A stretch of 64,000 nt of DNA from Rubrivivax sp. (GTDB lineage Bacteria; Pseudomonadota; Gammaproteobacteria; Burkholderiales; Burkholderiaceae_C), in contig JAURZM010000070.1 in assembly GCA_030653385.1 (NCBI GenBank), forward strand, positions 62,001 through 126,000, in the 5' to 3' direction. The translations under genes and the position numbers were made by a program. The notes beneath the pieces were generated by a model, which made no database searches, had not been told where the DNA came from, and worked only from the letters and a program-made list of their open reading frames with translations. Of this stretch, positions 1 to 7,689 are shown in pieces; the first letter of the stretch is position 1; every line of letters begins with the position of its first letter.

Positions 1-797
1 ATCAGTTCTTCACCACGCGACCAGACCCAGACCTGACCACTGCGTTTGACCAGCTGCGCGCGGATGCCGTCGTACTTCCATTCCACCAGCCAATCAGATA
101 CCGGGCCCAGCGAGGCGGGCTCGACATCGAGTGCGTGGGCCAGAAAAAAGGGATAGGGCTGGCCGGTGGGCACCGTGCCCTGCCCCGCCGGCGCGACCAG
201 CGCGAGCCAGCTGTGGGCTTCGGGGGTGTGGCTGGCGTCCGTCCAGCCCACCAGGCGCTGCGCCATCACGGGCGGCGGCAGGCCGGTCAGCTGCGCCAGC
301 GCGCGCTGTACCAGCAGCTTGCTGACGCCGACCCGAAAGCCACCGCCGATCAGCTTGACGAGCAGGAAGCGGCCGGCGGCGTCCAGCTCTTGCCACCACA
401 CGGCCAGTTGCTGCGCCTGGGCTTCCTTGGCTTGCCCACGCAGCGGCAGCAGGCGGTCCTGCAGCCACCGCGCCAGGCCCATCGGTGGACCCGAGGCCGG
501 GTCAGCCGGGTCCGCCGGGCCCGGCGGCAGGATGTGCGCGATGGTTTCTGCCAGGTCACCCACCGCCTGGTAACAGGCTTCGAACAGCCACTCGTCCACA
601 CCGGCCTGGCGGCAGGCCGTTTCGCGCAGCACCGCGGTGGGCACACGCTGCCGCGGTTTGCCACCACACAGGAAATAGACGGCCCAGGCGGCATCGCCGG
701 GCGGCGCAGTGTCGAAGTACCGCAGCAAGGCCGCCACCTTGGCACCGGTGGCGGTGCTGGCGTCGAGCGCTTCGTAGAGGGCGGCAAACGCTTGCAT
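1..797 (-). CDS. ATP-dependent DNA ligase, PP_1105-type (5' part only, cut by window edge)
   Basis: The first 265 residues are present and the gene runs off the left edge. The adenylation motif is visible close to the edge: EWKYDGIR, with Lys241 as the expected AMP-accepting lysine. The preceding 230 residues resemble the N-terminal DNA-binding domain of ATP-dependent ligases (for example LIGGGFRVGVSKLLVQRAL). In bacteria such ligases usually repair DNA breaks alongside the NAD-dependent LigA. The family that sits near an MBL-fold exonuclease and an Lhr-like helicase is called ligase-associated, and such an exonuclease lies at 1353-2414 on the same strand. The ATG at 797 is chosen because the protein begins at a natural domain edge there. 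A divergent secreted protein starts 90 bp away. Confidence 0.88.
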   Translation of the reverse strand, partial: MQAFAALYEALDASTATGAKVAALLRYFDTAPPGDAAWAVYFLCGGKPRQRVPTAVLRETACRQAGVDEWLFEACYQAVGDLAETIAHILPPGPADPADPASGPPMGLARWLQDRLLPLRGQAKEAQAQQLAVWWQELDAAGRFLLVKLIGGGFRVGVSKLLVQRALAQLTGLPPPVMAQRLVGWTDASHTPEAHSWLALVAPAGQGTVPTGQPYPFFLAHALDVEPASLGPVSDWLVEWKYDGIRAQLVKRSGQVWVWSRGEEL

Positions 798-887
798 CTC
801 ACGATGATGACGCTTCGCTGAAGCGGCGCAGGCACAAACGCCGTGGCCGGGCCAGAATAGCGCCTCCCACCCCTGAAGGGACTATCG

Positions 888-1364
888 ATGAGCTCACCAG
901 AAGGCCGGCCCCTGATCTGCGCAGTTGTCTCGCTGGTTGCCGGCACATGGCTGTTGGCGGCGCCCCCCGCGTCCGCACAGGCAGCCAAACCGGCCACGGC
1001 GGTGCCCGCTGCGGCGGCACCCGACAACAGGCCCGTCGTTCGCACCACCACCATCCCCGGCAAGGGTCTGTTCAAGGGCGACCAGCTCAGCGACCTGGCC
1101 AAGTCCCGGCTCACCGACCTGGTCATCGACGCGCTGGGCCTGGATGTTGAAGTGGCGCTGGTGGTGCCCACCGGGCCCTGGCAACTGGACGGCGGCGGTC
1201 ACACCGACCGCGACCTGAATGAAGCCCGCCTGGGCGCGGTGCGCAAGTTCCTGACCGACCGCGGCATCGACCCCAGGCGCATCTTTGTGGAAAGCCGTGC
1301 CGATGCCAAGGTGGCCGAGCCGCGGCTGGACGTGCAGCTGATCGGGCGCCAGTCAGGCAACTGA
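888..1364 (+). CDS. small secreted OmpA-like C-terminal domain protein
   Basis: 158 residues. A signal peptide is clear (hydrophobic core at about 9-25, probable cleavage after Ala30 in PPASA-Q), so the protein should be periplasmic or attached to the envelope. The C-terminal half carries the tail of an OmpA-type peptidoglycan-binding fold: GGHTDRDLNEARLGAVRKFL, then a GIDPRRIF turn and a final beta strand. It is shorter than a full OmpA domain, and the usual first strand is poorly conserved, so peptidoglycan binding is only inferred. Its last 12 bp overlap the 3' end of the convergent exonuclease gene. It stands alone on the plus strand among minus-strand repair and transport genes. Confidence 0.7.
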   Translation: MSSPEGRPLICAVVSLVAGTWLLAAPPASAQAAKPATAVPAAAAPDNRPVVRTTTIPGKGLFKGDQLSDLAKSRLTDLVIDALGLDVEVALVVPTGPWQLDGGGHTDRDLNEARLGAVRKFLTDRGIDPRRIFVESRADAKVAEPRLDVQLIGRQSGN

Positions 1365-2414
1365 AGCCGTCGGGCCAGCGGCTTCAACAGGCGCGTCCAG
1401 TGCCTGTTCGTCGCCGTACTCGGTCTGGAAGCTGCCGGCCTGCAGCCCTTGCTGCTGAAGCCAGCGCACCATCACCGCTTCGTAGCCGTGGGTGACGATG
1501 ACCCGGCTCGCGCCCGTGGCGGCAATGGCGCGTTGCAAGCCAGGCCAGTCGGCGTGGTCGCTGAGCACAAAGCCGCGGTCCACACCCTGGCGGCGCCGTG
1601 CACCGCGCAACTGCATCCAGCCGCTGGCAAAGGCGTCGCTGCAGTCACCCAGCTGGCGCGCCCAGGCACTGCCCAGCACCGACGGCGGCGCCACCACCAA
1701 GGCACGCTGCAAGGCTGAGGCCGTTTTCAGTTCTTCCAGCGTCTGGGTGGGCGGCAGCGGCACCCCGGCCGCCCGGTAGGCATCGTTGAGCGGTGCCACC
1801 GCTCCGTGCACGGCCATCGGGCCGATGGAGGGGTCCACACCGGCCAGCAGGCGCTGTGCCTTGCCAAAGCTGTAGCCCAGCAGCAGGCTGGGCCGGCCCG
1901 TGTCGGCATTGCCCTGCCACCAGGCATTCACCTGGGCCATCACCTCGGCCTGCGGGCGCCAGCGGTAGATGGGCAGGCCGAAGGTGCTTTCGGTGATGAA
2001 ACAGTGGCAAGGCACGGGCTCGAAAGGCGCGCAGGTGCTGTTGCTGTCGGTGGTGTGGCCGCTGGTGAAGTAGTCGCCCGAAGCCACCCAGACCTGGCCC
2101 TGGTGCTCGACGCGTACCTGCGCCGAACCCAGCACATGGCCGGCCGGATGCAGGCTGACTTGCACACCGTCGATGTGCACCACCTCGCCGTAGGCCAGGC
2201 CCTGCAGCGTGATGTTGCCCAGCCGGGCGCGCAGCACCCCTTCGCTGATGGCGGTGGCCAGGTAGGCACCGTGGCCGCGCCGCGCGTGGTCGGCGTGTGC
2301 GTGGGTGATGACGGCGCGGTGCACCGGCCGCCAGGGGTCGATGAAGAAGTTGCCGGGCGGGCAGAACAGGCCCTCGGGGCGCAGGACGATCAGGTCCTGG
2401 GCCGACGGGTTCAC
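1353..2414 (-). CDS. ligase-associated MBL-fold DNA exonuclease
   Basis: 353 residues. The metallo-beta-lactamase metal site is plain near residue 38 (THAHADHARRG), with further metal ligands in HPAGHVLGSAQV, SGDYF and, near the C-terminus, LSDHADW and VTHGYEA. The sequence has the CPSF/SNM1-like nuclease layout of the ligase-associated exonuclease family (TIGR04122-like), which is predicted to trim DNA ends for the partner ATP-dependent ligase. That ligase is at 1-797 on the same strand. The start is GTG at 2414, which forms GTGA with the stop of the antiporter gene (4-nt overlap), so translation is probably coupled. An earlier start is unlikely because upstream sequence in this frame lies inside the antiporter gene. 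Confidence 0.85.
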   Translation of the reverse strand: MNPSAQDLIVLRPEGLFCPPGNFFIDPWRPVHRAVITHAHADHARRGHGAYLATAISEGVLRARLGNITLQGLAYGEVVHIDGVQVSLHPAGHVLGSAQVRVEHQGQVWVASGDYFTSGHTTDSNSTCAPFEPVPCHCFITESTFGLPIYRWRPQAEVMAQVNAWWQGNADTGRPSLLLGYSFGKAQRLLAGVDPSIGPMAVHGAVAPLNDAYRAAGVPLPPTQTLEELKTASALQRALVVAPPSVLGSAWARQLGDCSDAFASGWMQLRGARRRQGVDRGFVLSDHADWPGLQRAIAATGASRVIVTHGYEAVMVRWLQQQGLQAGSFQTEYGDEQALDAPVEAAGPTASVA

Positions 2415-3637
2415 GGCAGGCGCCCGGTTTCGATGTAGGTCGCGCGCTGGCCGGCCGTGACCAGGGCGTTGAACATCACCGGCGTCAGCAGCGTGGTCAC
2501 GATGCCCATCAGCACCAGCACCGAAAACAAGCCCTGGTCGATGAAACCGCGTTCGTAGGCGATGCTGGCCACCACGAGTTCCATCACGCCGCGCCCATTG
2601 AGCACACAACCCAGCCCCAGGGCCTCGCGGTGCGACATGCCCACCAGCAGGCCGCCCCACCAGCCCGCCGCGACCTTGGTCAGCACCGACAGGGCGAGCA
2701 CCGCCACCACGAAGCCGGGTTTGCCCAGCAGCGCGTCGAAGGTGAACTCCAGCCCCAGCGAAGCAAAAAACACCGGGGCCAGGAAACCGTTGGTGACCGA
2801 GCCCAGGGTGTGCTTCAGGTCGTCGAAGCGCTCGGGCAGGAAGTGGCGGCGGTCCAGCAGCAAGGCGCCAAAGAAGGCACCGATCACGAAGTGAAAGCCC
2901 AGGGCCTCGGTGAAGCTGCCGAACACCAGCACAAACACCACCACCACGCCGAACAGCGCTTCGGTGCCGAAGGCGGCCACCAGCCGCTCGGGCAAGGCCG
3001 CGACGTTGACACCATGGCGGTCCAGCCACAAAAGACCGACGTTGAGCGCCACCACCAGCGCAATCAGCCCGGCCAGCTTGACCATCGCCACCGAACTGGT
3101 TGAGACGATCTCGGCCCACGTGCTTTCAGCCGGCAGGCCCAGCACGATGCCCAGCACGAACAGCGCCACCACGTCGTTCAACACCGCCGTCGAGATGGCG
3201 TAGCGCGCGATGGCGGTGTTCAGCAGACCCAGGTCGTCGAGGATCTTCACGGCCACCGGCAGCGCCGTGATGGCCACGCACAAGCCCAGGAAGATGGTGC
3301 GCATGGTGTCCAGGCCAAAGGCCTGCGCCACCGCTGCTCCGCCCGCAAAGGGCACCAGGAAACCCAGCAACGCGATCCACATGCCACGCCCGCGCATGGC
3401 GGTGATCACGTCGCGAAAGCTCATCTCGAGGCCGGCCGACAGGATGACCAGGAAGATCGCCAGCGCAGACACACCGGCCAGCGCTTCGGTGGGCTGCACA
3501 AAGCCCAGCACGGCCGGCCCCAGCAGCACACCGGCCAGCATCTCGCCAGCCACGGCGGGCTGGCGCATGCGCACGAACAGGTGGCCCAGCAGCCGGGCCA
3601 CGACGATCAACGCGAGCAGGCTGGTGAGAACTTGCAT
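2411..3637 (-). CDS. cation:proton antiporter (CPA2/KefB-like membrane domain)
   Basis: 408 residues, nearly all membrane: about 12-13 hydrophobic segments. It starts MQVLTSLLALIVVARLLG and has the CPA2-type stretch PAVAGEMLAGVLLGPAVLG followed by SAGLEMSF. It should exchange Na+ or K+ for H+ across the inner membrane. It ends after the membrane domain, with no C-terminal TrkA-N/RCK nucleotide-binding domain, so it is the short form of the KefB/NhaS3 type. The 3' end overlaps the exonuclease start by 4 nt. The ion specificity cannot be told from the sequence. Confidence 0.9.
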   Translation of the reverse strand: MQVLTSLLALIVVARLLGHLFVRMRQPAVAGEMLAGVLLGPAVLGFVQPTEALAGVSALAIFLVILSAGLEMSFRDVITAMRGRGMWIALLGFLVPFAGGAAVAQAFGLDTMRTIFLGLCVAITALPVAVKILDDLGLLNTAIARYAISTAVLNDVVALFVLGIVLGLPAESTWAEIVSTSSVAMVKLAGLIALVVALNVGLLWLDRHGVNVAALPERLVAAFGTEALFGVVVVFVLVFGSFTEALGFHFVIGAFFGALLLDRRHFLPERFDDLKHTLGSVTNGFLAPVFFASLGLEFTFDALLGKPGFVVAVLALSVLTKVAAGWWGGLLVGMSHREALGLGCVLNGRGVMELVVASIAYERGFIDQGLFSVLVLMGIVTTLLTPVMFNALVTAGQRATYIETGRLP

Positions 3638-3670
3638 GTCGGCGGCATCTTAGCCGCGCGACAAGTCGGT

Positions 3671-3775
3671 TCAGCGGGGTGGGCGCGGGCTCAGGAAGGC
3701 CTGTTGCAGGTCCAGCGCGCCGCGCCGCCCAAGCGCTTGTCGGTGCGCGGCGAGCCAGCGGGCCTTGCGTGCCAT
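3671..3775 (-). CDS. possible 34-residue basic ORF coupled to the phospholipase D gene
   Basis: A 34-residue ORF begins at an ATG that overlaps the stop of the upstream phospholipase gene as TGATG, which would allow re-initiation. The product is very basic (starts MARKARWLAAHRQALGRRGA) and has no recognisable domain. It fills most of the 137 bp between the phospholipase stop and the antiporter start. In DNA this rich in G+C, chance ORFs of this size are common, so this is a weak call based only on the coupling geometry. Confidence 0.18.
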   Translation of the reverse strand: MARKARWLAAHRQALGRRGALDLQQAFLSPRPPR

Positions 3776-5049
3776 CAATACCTTCCAGTGATGCCCGCGA
3801 TGCGCAGGTACAGGTTCGCCGCCCAGGCGATGACTAGACGTTGCATCCAGCCTCGCGGGCCGTCGCGGGTGGGCGTTTCGAGCACCTCGGTGGACACCGC
3901 CAGCGCCTCGTCGAAACACTGGGTGAGCGACTTGGCGAAGTCGGCATCGCGCACCACGACATTGGCTTCCAGGTTCAGCAACAGGCTCAGCGGGTCGATG
4001 TTGCTGCTGCCCACGGTGGCCCAGTCGGCATCCACGATCGCCACCTTGGCATGCAGGAATGCGGGTGTGTATTCGTAGATGCGGATGCCGGTGCTGCGCA
4101 TCTCGGCGTACAGCACACGCGCGGCCAGTGCAGCGATGCGGTAGTCGATTTTTCCTTGCAGCAGCAGCCGCACACGCACGCCGCGCTTGGCCGCCTTGCG
4201 CAGCGCGGTGCGAAAGCCACGCCCGGGGTAGAAGTAGGGCACGGCGATGTCGACGCGGTCGCGCGACTGCCGGATGGCTTCGACGAAGCGGCGTTCGATG
4301 CTGCGCCGCTGGCGCACGTTGTCGCGCACCAGGAAGGCCGCACGCATGGGGCTGTGGTCGTCGGCGGCCAGCGGCTCGGGGTTGCCACGCAGCTCACGCA
4401 GCAGCGTCATGGCTTCTTTCACCGGCCGTTGGCTGCGCGCGATGCCCCGCACCTCGTCGCGCCAGCCGCGCCACAGGTGCGATCGGGCCCACATCGCACG
4501 CGCCGTGACATGCACCGATTGCGCCAGCGGGCCGGTGACGGCCACCGCGAAGTCCAGTCGAGGCGCGTCGCTCCAGCCGTGGTTCATGTCGTGGCGGTCG
4601 TCGATGATGTTGATGCCGCCGACAAAAGCCAGCGTCTCGTCGCAGACACACAGCTTCTGGTGCAGCCGGCGCAGCTGGCCCGGCTGCAGCCAGGAATACC
4701 AGCGGTCCAGCGGGCGAAAGACCTCGAGCCGCACCTGGCTGCCGACAAACATCGCGCGCACCCGGGGCATGGTGGCGATGGAGCCGAAACCATCAACCAC
4801 CACATGCACGGCCACACCACGGGCTGCCGCTTGGACCAGCGCCGCGGCCACCGTCTGCGCGGCGGCGTCGTCGTGGAAGATGTAGGTGGCCAGCCAGACC
4901 TCGCGCTGGGCGGCGGCAATGGCCTGGCACATGCGCGGGAACAGGGTGTCACCCCCCTGCAGCAGTTCAACCCGGTTGCCGCCCACGAAACGCGGGGCGG
5001 GCACCCGGGTCCAGCCCTGCATCACCTCGCGCAGCGGGTGCTTGTCCAT
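3775..5049 (-). CDS. clsB: cardiolipin synthase B-type phospholipase D family protein
   Basis: 424 residues with two HKD (HxKxxxxD) motifs: HQKLCVCD near residue 130 and HAKVAIVD near residue 350, each followed by a GG/GS-N turn (FVGGIN, VGSSNIDPLS). This is the two-domain phospholipase D fold. ClsB-type enzymes join phosphatidyl groups to make cardiolipin at the inner membrane. There is no N-terminal transmembrane hairpin as in ClsA, which supports the ClsB type. The gene ends a minus-strand run nudB, EEP hydrolase, clsB; the gap to the EEP gene is only 2 bp, so they form an operon. The exact phospholipid substrate is inferred from the family. Confidence 0.87.
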   Translation of the reverse strand: MDKHPLREVMQGWTRVPAPRFVGGNRVELLQGGDTLFPRMCQAIAAAQREVWLATYIFHDDAAAQTVAAALVQAAARGVAVHVVVDGFGSIATMPRVRAMFVGSQVRLEVFRPLDRWYSWLQPGQLRRLHQKLCVCDETLAFVGGINIIDDRHDMNHGWSDAPRLDFAVAVTGPLAQSVHVTARAMWARSHLWRGWRDEVRGIARSQRPVKEAMTLLRELRGNPEPLAADDHSPMRAAFLVRDNVRQRRSIERRFVEAIRQSRDRVDIAVPYFYPGRGFRTALRKAAKRGVRVRLLLQGKIDYRIAALAARVLYAEMRSTGIRIYEYTPAFLHAKVAIVDADWATVGSSNIDPLSLLLNLEANVVVRDADFAKSLTQCFDEALAVSTEVLETPTRDGPRGWMQRLVIAWAANLYLRIAGITGRY

Positions 5050-5051
5050 CT

Positions 5052-5861
5052 TCAGGTGGGTTCGAGCTCAGCCACCAGCGGCAGGTGGTCGGACATGCGG
5101 GCCCAGGTCATGCCACGCGGCACCAGCGTCGTGCGGCAGGCCAGGCCACGCAGGTAGAAGCGGTCGAGCGCAAACACGGGCGCGATGGACGGGAAGGTGG
5201 CGGCGCGCCCCGGCGGCTGGCCGGCGGCACGCGCGCGCTGCAGCCCCAGGGCCTGCATCGGCAGATCGAGCCGCTCGCCCCAGTCGTTGAAGTCGCCGGC
5301 CACCACCAGCATCGCGTCGGGCGGCACCTGGGTTTCGATGAAGGTCGCCAGCCGCTGCACCTGCCGCACGCGGCCGCGGTGACCCAGGCCGAAGTGCACC
5401 ACCACAGCATGGATGGTGCAGCCATTCCAGACCACCGGCACGTGCAGCAGGCCACGCTGCTCGAAGCGGTGGTCGCTGACATCGTGGTGGCCCACGTCGC
5501 CGATGGGCCAGCGCGACAAGAGCGCATTGCCGTGTTCGCCATCGCGCGTGACCGCATTGGTGCGGTAGGCCACCTCGTAACCTTCGGGGGCCAGGAACTC
5601 GGCCTGGCCTTGTTCGGGCCAGCCGAAGTGGGTGCGGTCGAAACGCCTGGCCTCGCGGTGGTGAAAGAGGCGAACCTCTTGAAGGAACACCAGGTCGGCA
5701 TCGAGCGCCTCGACCGCCAGGCCCAGGTTGTGGATCTCGAGCCGCTTGCGCGGCCCCAGGCCCCGCACACCCTTGTGGATGTTGTAGGTGGCCACACGCA
5801 AGGCACCGATGCCCGTGTAGGGCGGCATCAGCGAAGACTGCAGCGGGTTCAGGCCGGTCAT
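5052..5861 (-). CDS. endonuclease/exonuclease/phosphatase family hydrolase
   Basis: 269 residues. The EEP fold motifs occur in order: ATYNIHKGVRG at the N-terminus, FLQEVRLF, GDFNDWGERL in the second half, and SDHLPLVAELE at the C-terminus. These supply the Mg-binding Asn, Glu, Asp and catalytic His of DNase I-like phosphoesterases. The group that sits next to clsB is often annotated as endonuclease; the natural substrate (DNA, phospholipid or another phosphoester) is unknown. The ATG at 5861 overlaps the nudB stop as ATGA, which fixes the start. No signal peptide is visible, so it probably acts in the cytoplasm. Confidence 0.88.
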   Translation of the reverse strand: MTGLNPLQSSLMPPYTGIGALRVATYNIHKGVRGLGPRKRLEIHNLGLAVEALDADLVFLQEVRLFHHREARRFDRTHFGWPEQGQAEFLAPEGYEVAYRTNAVTRDGEHGNALLSRWPIGDVGHHDVSDHRFEQRGLLHVPVVWNGCTIHAVVVHFGLGHRGRVRQVQRLATFIETQVPPDAMLVVAGDFNDWGERLDLPMQALGLQRARAAGQPPGRAATFPSIAPVFALDRFYLRGLACRTTLVPRGMTWARMSDHLPLVAELEPT

Positions 5862-6325
5862 CGTGCACCGCCAGTCAGGGCTGCGGCAAAACGCGGCAGT
5901 TGCAGGATGGCTTCGGCATTGCTGGGCGAGAAACAACGGTCGGCGGCCTCTTGCCAGGGCAGCCAGGCATGGGTCAGGTGCTCACGTGGGTTCAGCGTGA
6001 TGGGCACCTGCGAAGGCAAGGTCAGCCCGAACACATGTTCGGTGTTGTGCGTGACACCCGGTGCATAGCGGTGCCGCCATACCGGGTAGATCTCGTAGAC
6101 GTTTTCCAGGCCCCAGTCGTGCAGCTGACCCGTGGTGATGCCGGTTTCTTCGGCCACTTCGCGGCGCGCGGTGTCGGCCAGCGCTTCGTGTTCGGTGTCC
6201 AGCGAGCCGGTGACGCTTTGCCAGAAGCCGGGCTTGTCGGCACGCTCGATGAGCAGCACGTGCTGGTCGGTCGTGTGCACGACCACCAGCACGGAACGGG
6301 GAATCTTGAAGGGGCGTGTCTGCAT
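5858..6325 (-). CDS. nudB: dihydroneopterin triphosphate diphosphatase (Nudix hydrolase)
   Basis: 155 residues with a full Nudix box from Gly40: G-x5-E-x7-REVAEETGI. The N-terminus (RPFKIPRSVLVVVHT) and the C-terminal TLNPREHLTHAWLPW segment match NudB, which removes pyrophosphate from 7,8-dihydroneopterin triphosphate in folate synthesis. It is the first gene of a coupled minus-strand set (nudB, EEP hydrolase, clsB). In many Burkholderiales nudB directly follows aspS; here a reversed FAD oxidoreductase gene separates them. Its promoter should lie within 6326-6513, shared divergently with that gene. Confidence 0.88.
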   Translation of the reverse strand: MQTRPFKIPRSVLVVVHTTDQHVLLIERADKPGFWQSVTGSLDTEHEALADTARREVAEETGITTGQLHDWGLENVYEIYPVWRHRYAPGVTHNTEHVFGLTLPSQVPITLNPREHLTHAWLPWQEAADRCFSPSNAEAILQLPRFAAALTGGAR

Positions 6326-6513
6326 GGCGGATGCCGTGAAATGCGGGCGCTGGGCAAGCGCATGGCGATGGAGTATCGGCGATGCCTGCGACCGTTCATC
6401 GGCCGGCTAGACTTGCCCACACCGGGGGTGGCTCGACGACAGGCAGTCCACCGCATCGACAGACAAGACAAGAACATGCCAAGGCATCAAGCCTGGCGGA
6501 GAGCGAGGGACAG

Positions 6514-7665
6514 ATGGGGGCTGCAGCGGGGGCTGATGCACCGATGCCGACGGTGGACCTGCTGGTCGCAGGCCTGGGCCCCGGCGGCTGCGCCGCTGCC
6601 CTGGCGGCACGTGCCGAAGGTCTGAGCACACTGGCCGTCGATGCCCGCGGTGCGCAGGCCACACGCTCGCAGCTGGTGCTGGTGCGCCCGGGGGCGCAGG
6701 CGGCGCTGCGGCAGCTGGGCCTGCCCGACATCACCGAAGGCCGTCGCACGACGACCATCCGCCACGTCGAAAACCGGCTGCGGGCCGCATTGCAGGGCCA
6801 GGCACCAGCGCCGCCCACCCAGCCCCCGCCGCCAGCGGCGGCCTTCGAGCTGTGCTGGAACACCAGCGTGGTCCAGCTCGAAACCCGTGGCGACCGGGTG
6901 CAGGTGACGCTGCAAGACGAGGCGGGCGGCGCAACACGCCAAGTTCAGGCGCGCCACGTCATCGACGCTGCGGGCGGGCGCCTCGAATCGCTGGGCCGAC
7001 CGGCACGCAAACGCGCCGGGCCCAGCCACCTGGTGGTCACCGCCGAGTACGACACACCGCCGTGGTTCGAAGGCATCGTGGGTGTGCGCGACAACCGCAG
7101 CCGCGACCTGTACCTGCTGTTTCCCACCTGGGGGCGCCGCGGCGTGATTGCCTACTTCGATTCACCGCCCGGCGCCAGCTGCGATCAAGGCAGCGCCGCT
7201 GCGCTGGCCGAGCGCTTTGCGGCCATCGCCGAGAACCTGGCCCTGGGGCCCCCGCAGCAGACCGCCCTGGCCATCGACGTCTACCAACGTGCGCTGCTCA
7301 AGCCCAACGAGGACCGCGTGGTGCCCATCGGCGACGCCATCGGCACGGTGGACGTGCTGCTGGGTGCCGGCATGTCCACGGCGATCGAAGACGGCGTCGA
7401 TGCGGCCCGTCGCATCGCCGCAGCGCAGCGACACACATCCAGCCAGCGTGAACTGGCGCAGACCTGCGCCCTCAGCGCCGACCTCTTTTCGCGCCACCGC
7501 GCCGGTGTGCACAAGGGCCGCCTGATGTTGGCGGTGCGACCCGTGCTGGCCCGAGCGTGGCCATCGGCCGCGCTGCCCGCCGTCGCTCGCGATTCGGTGG
7601 GCCCGCCGCCGCTGCTGTGGCCCGCCGTGCGATTCGTTTTTGGCAGGCGGCCGCAGGCGCAGTGA
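6514..7665 (+). CDS. FAD-dependent oxidoreductase (group A monooxygenase/geranylgeranyl-reductase-like)
   Basis: About 383 residues. The N-terminal Rossmann motif is DLLVAGLGPGGCAAALAARA with an acidic strand end (LAVDARG), and a second FAD-contacting motif occurs near residue 270 (RVVPIGDAIGTVDVLLGAG). The fold is that of flavin monooxygenases and geranylgeranyl reductases; the substrate is unknown. There are two candidate starts: ATG 6514, with a GAGGGA ribosome site just upstream, and ATG 6544 (MPTVDLLVAG). The first is preferred because of the ribosome site. The gene is the only plus-strand member of this neighbourhood and separates aspS from nudB. Its stop is 24 bp from the convergent aspS stop. 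Confidence 0.8.
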   Translation: MGAAAGADAPMPTVDLLVAGLGPGGCAAALAARAEGLSTLAVDARGAQATRSQLVLVRPGAQAALRQLGLPDITEGRRTTTIRHVENRLRAALQGQAPAPPTQPPPPAAAFELCWNTSVVQLETRGDRVQVTLQDEAGGATRQVQARHVIDAAGGRLESLGRPARKRAGPSHLVVTAEYDTPPWFEGIVGVRDNRSRDLYLLFPTWGRRGVIAYFDSPPGASCDQGSAAALAERFAAIAENLALGPPQQTALAIDVYQRALLKPNEDRVVPIGDAIGTVDVLLGAGMSTAIEDGVDAARRIAAAQRHTSSQRELAQTCALSADLFSRHRAGVHKGRLMLAVRPVLARAWPSAALPAVARDSVGPPPLLWPAVRFVFGRRPQAQ

Positions 7666-7689
7666 CGCTGCGGCCAGCCCCTGCGGCTT

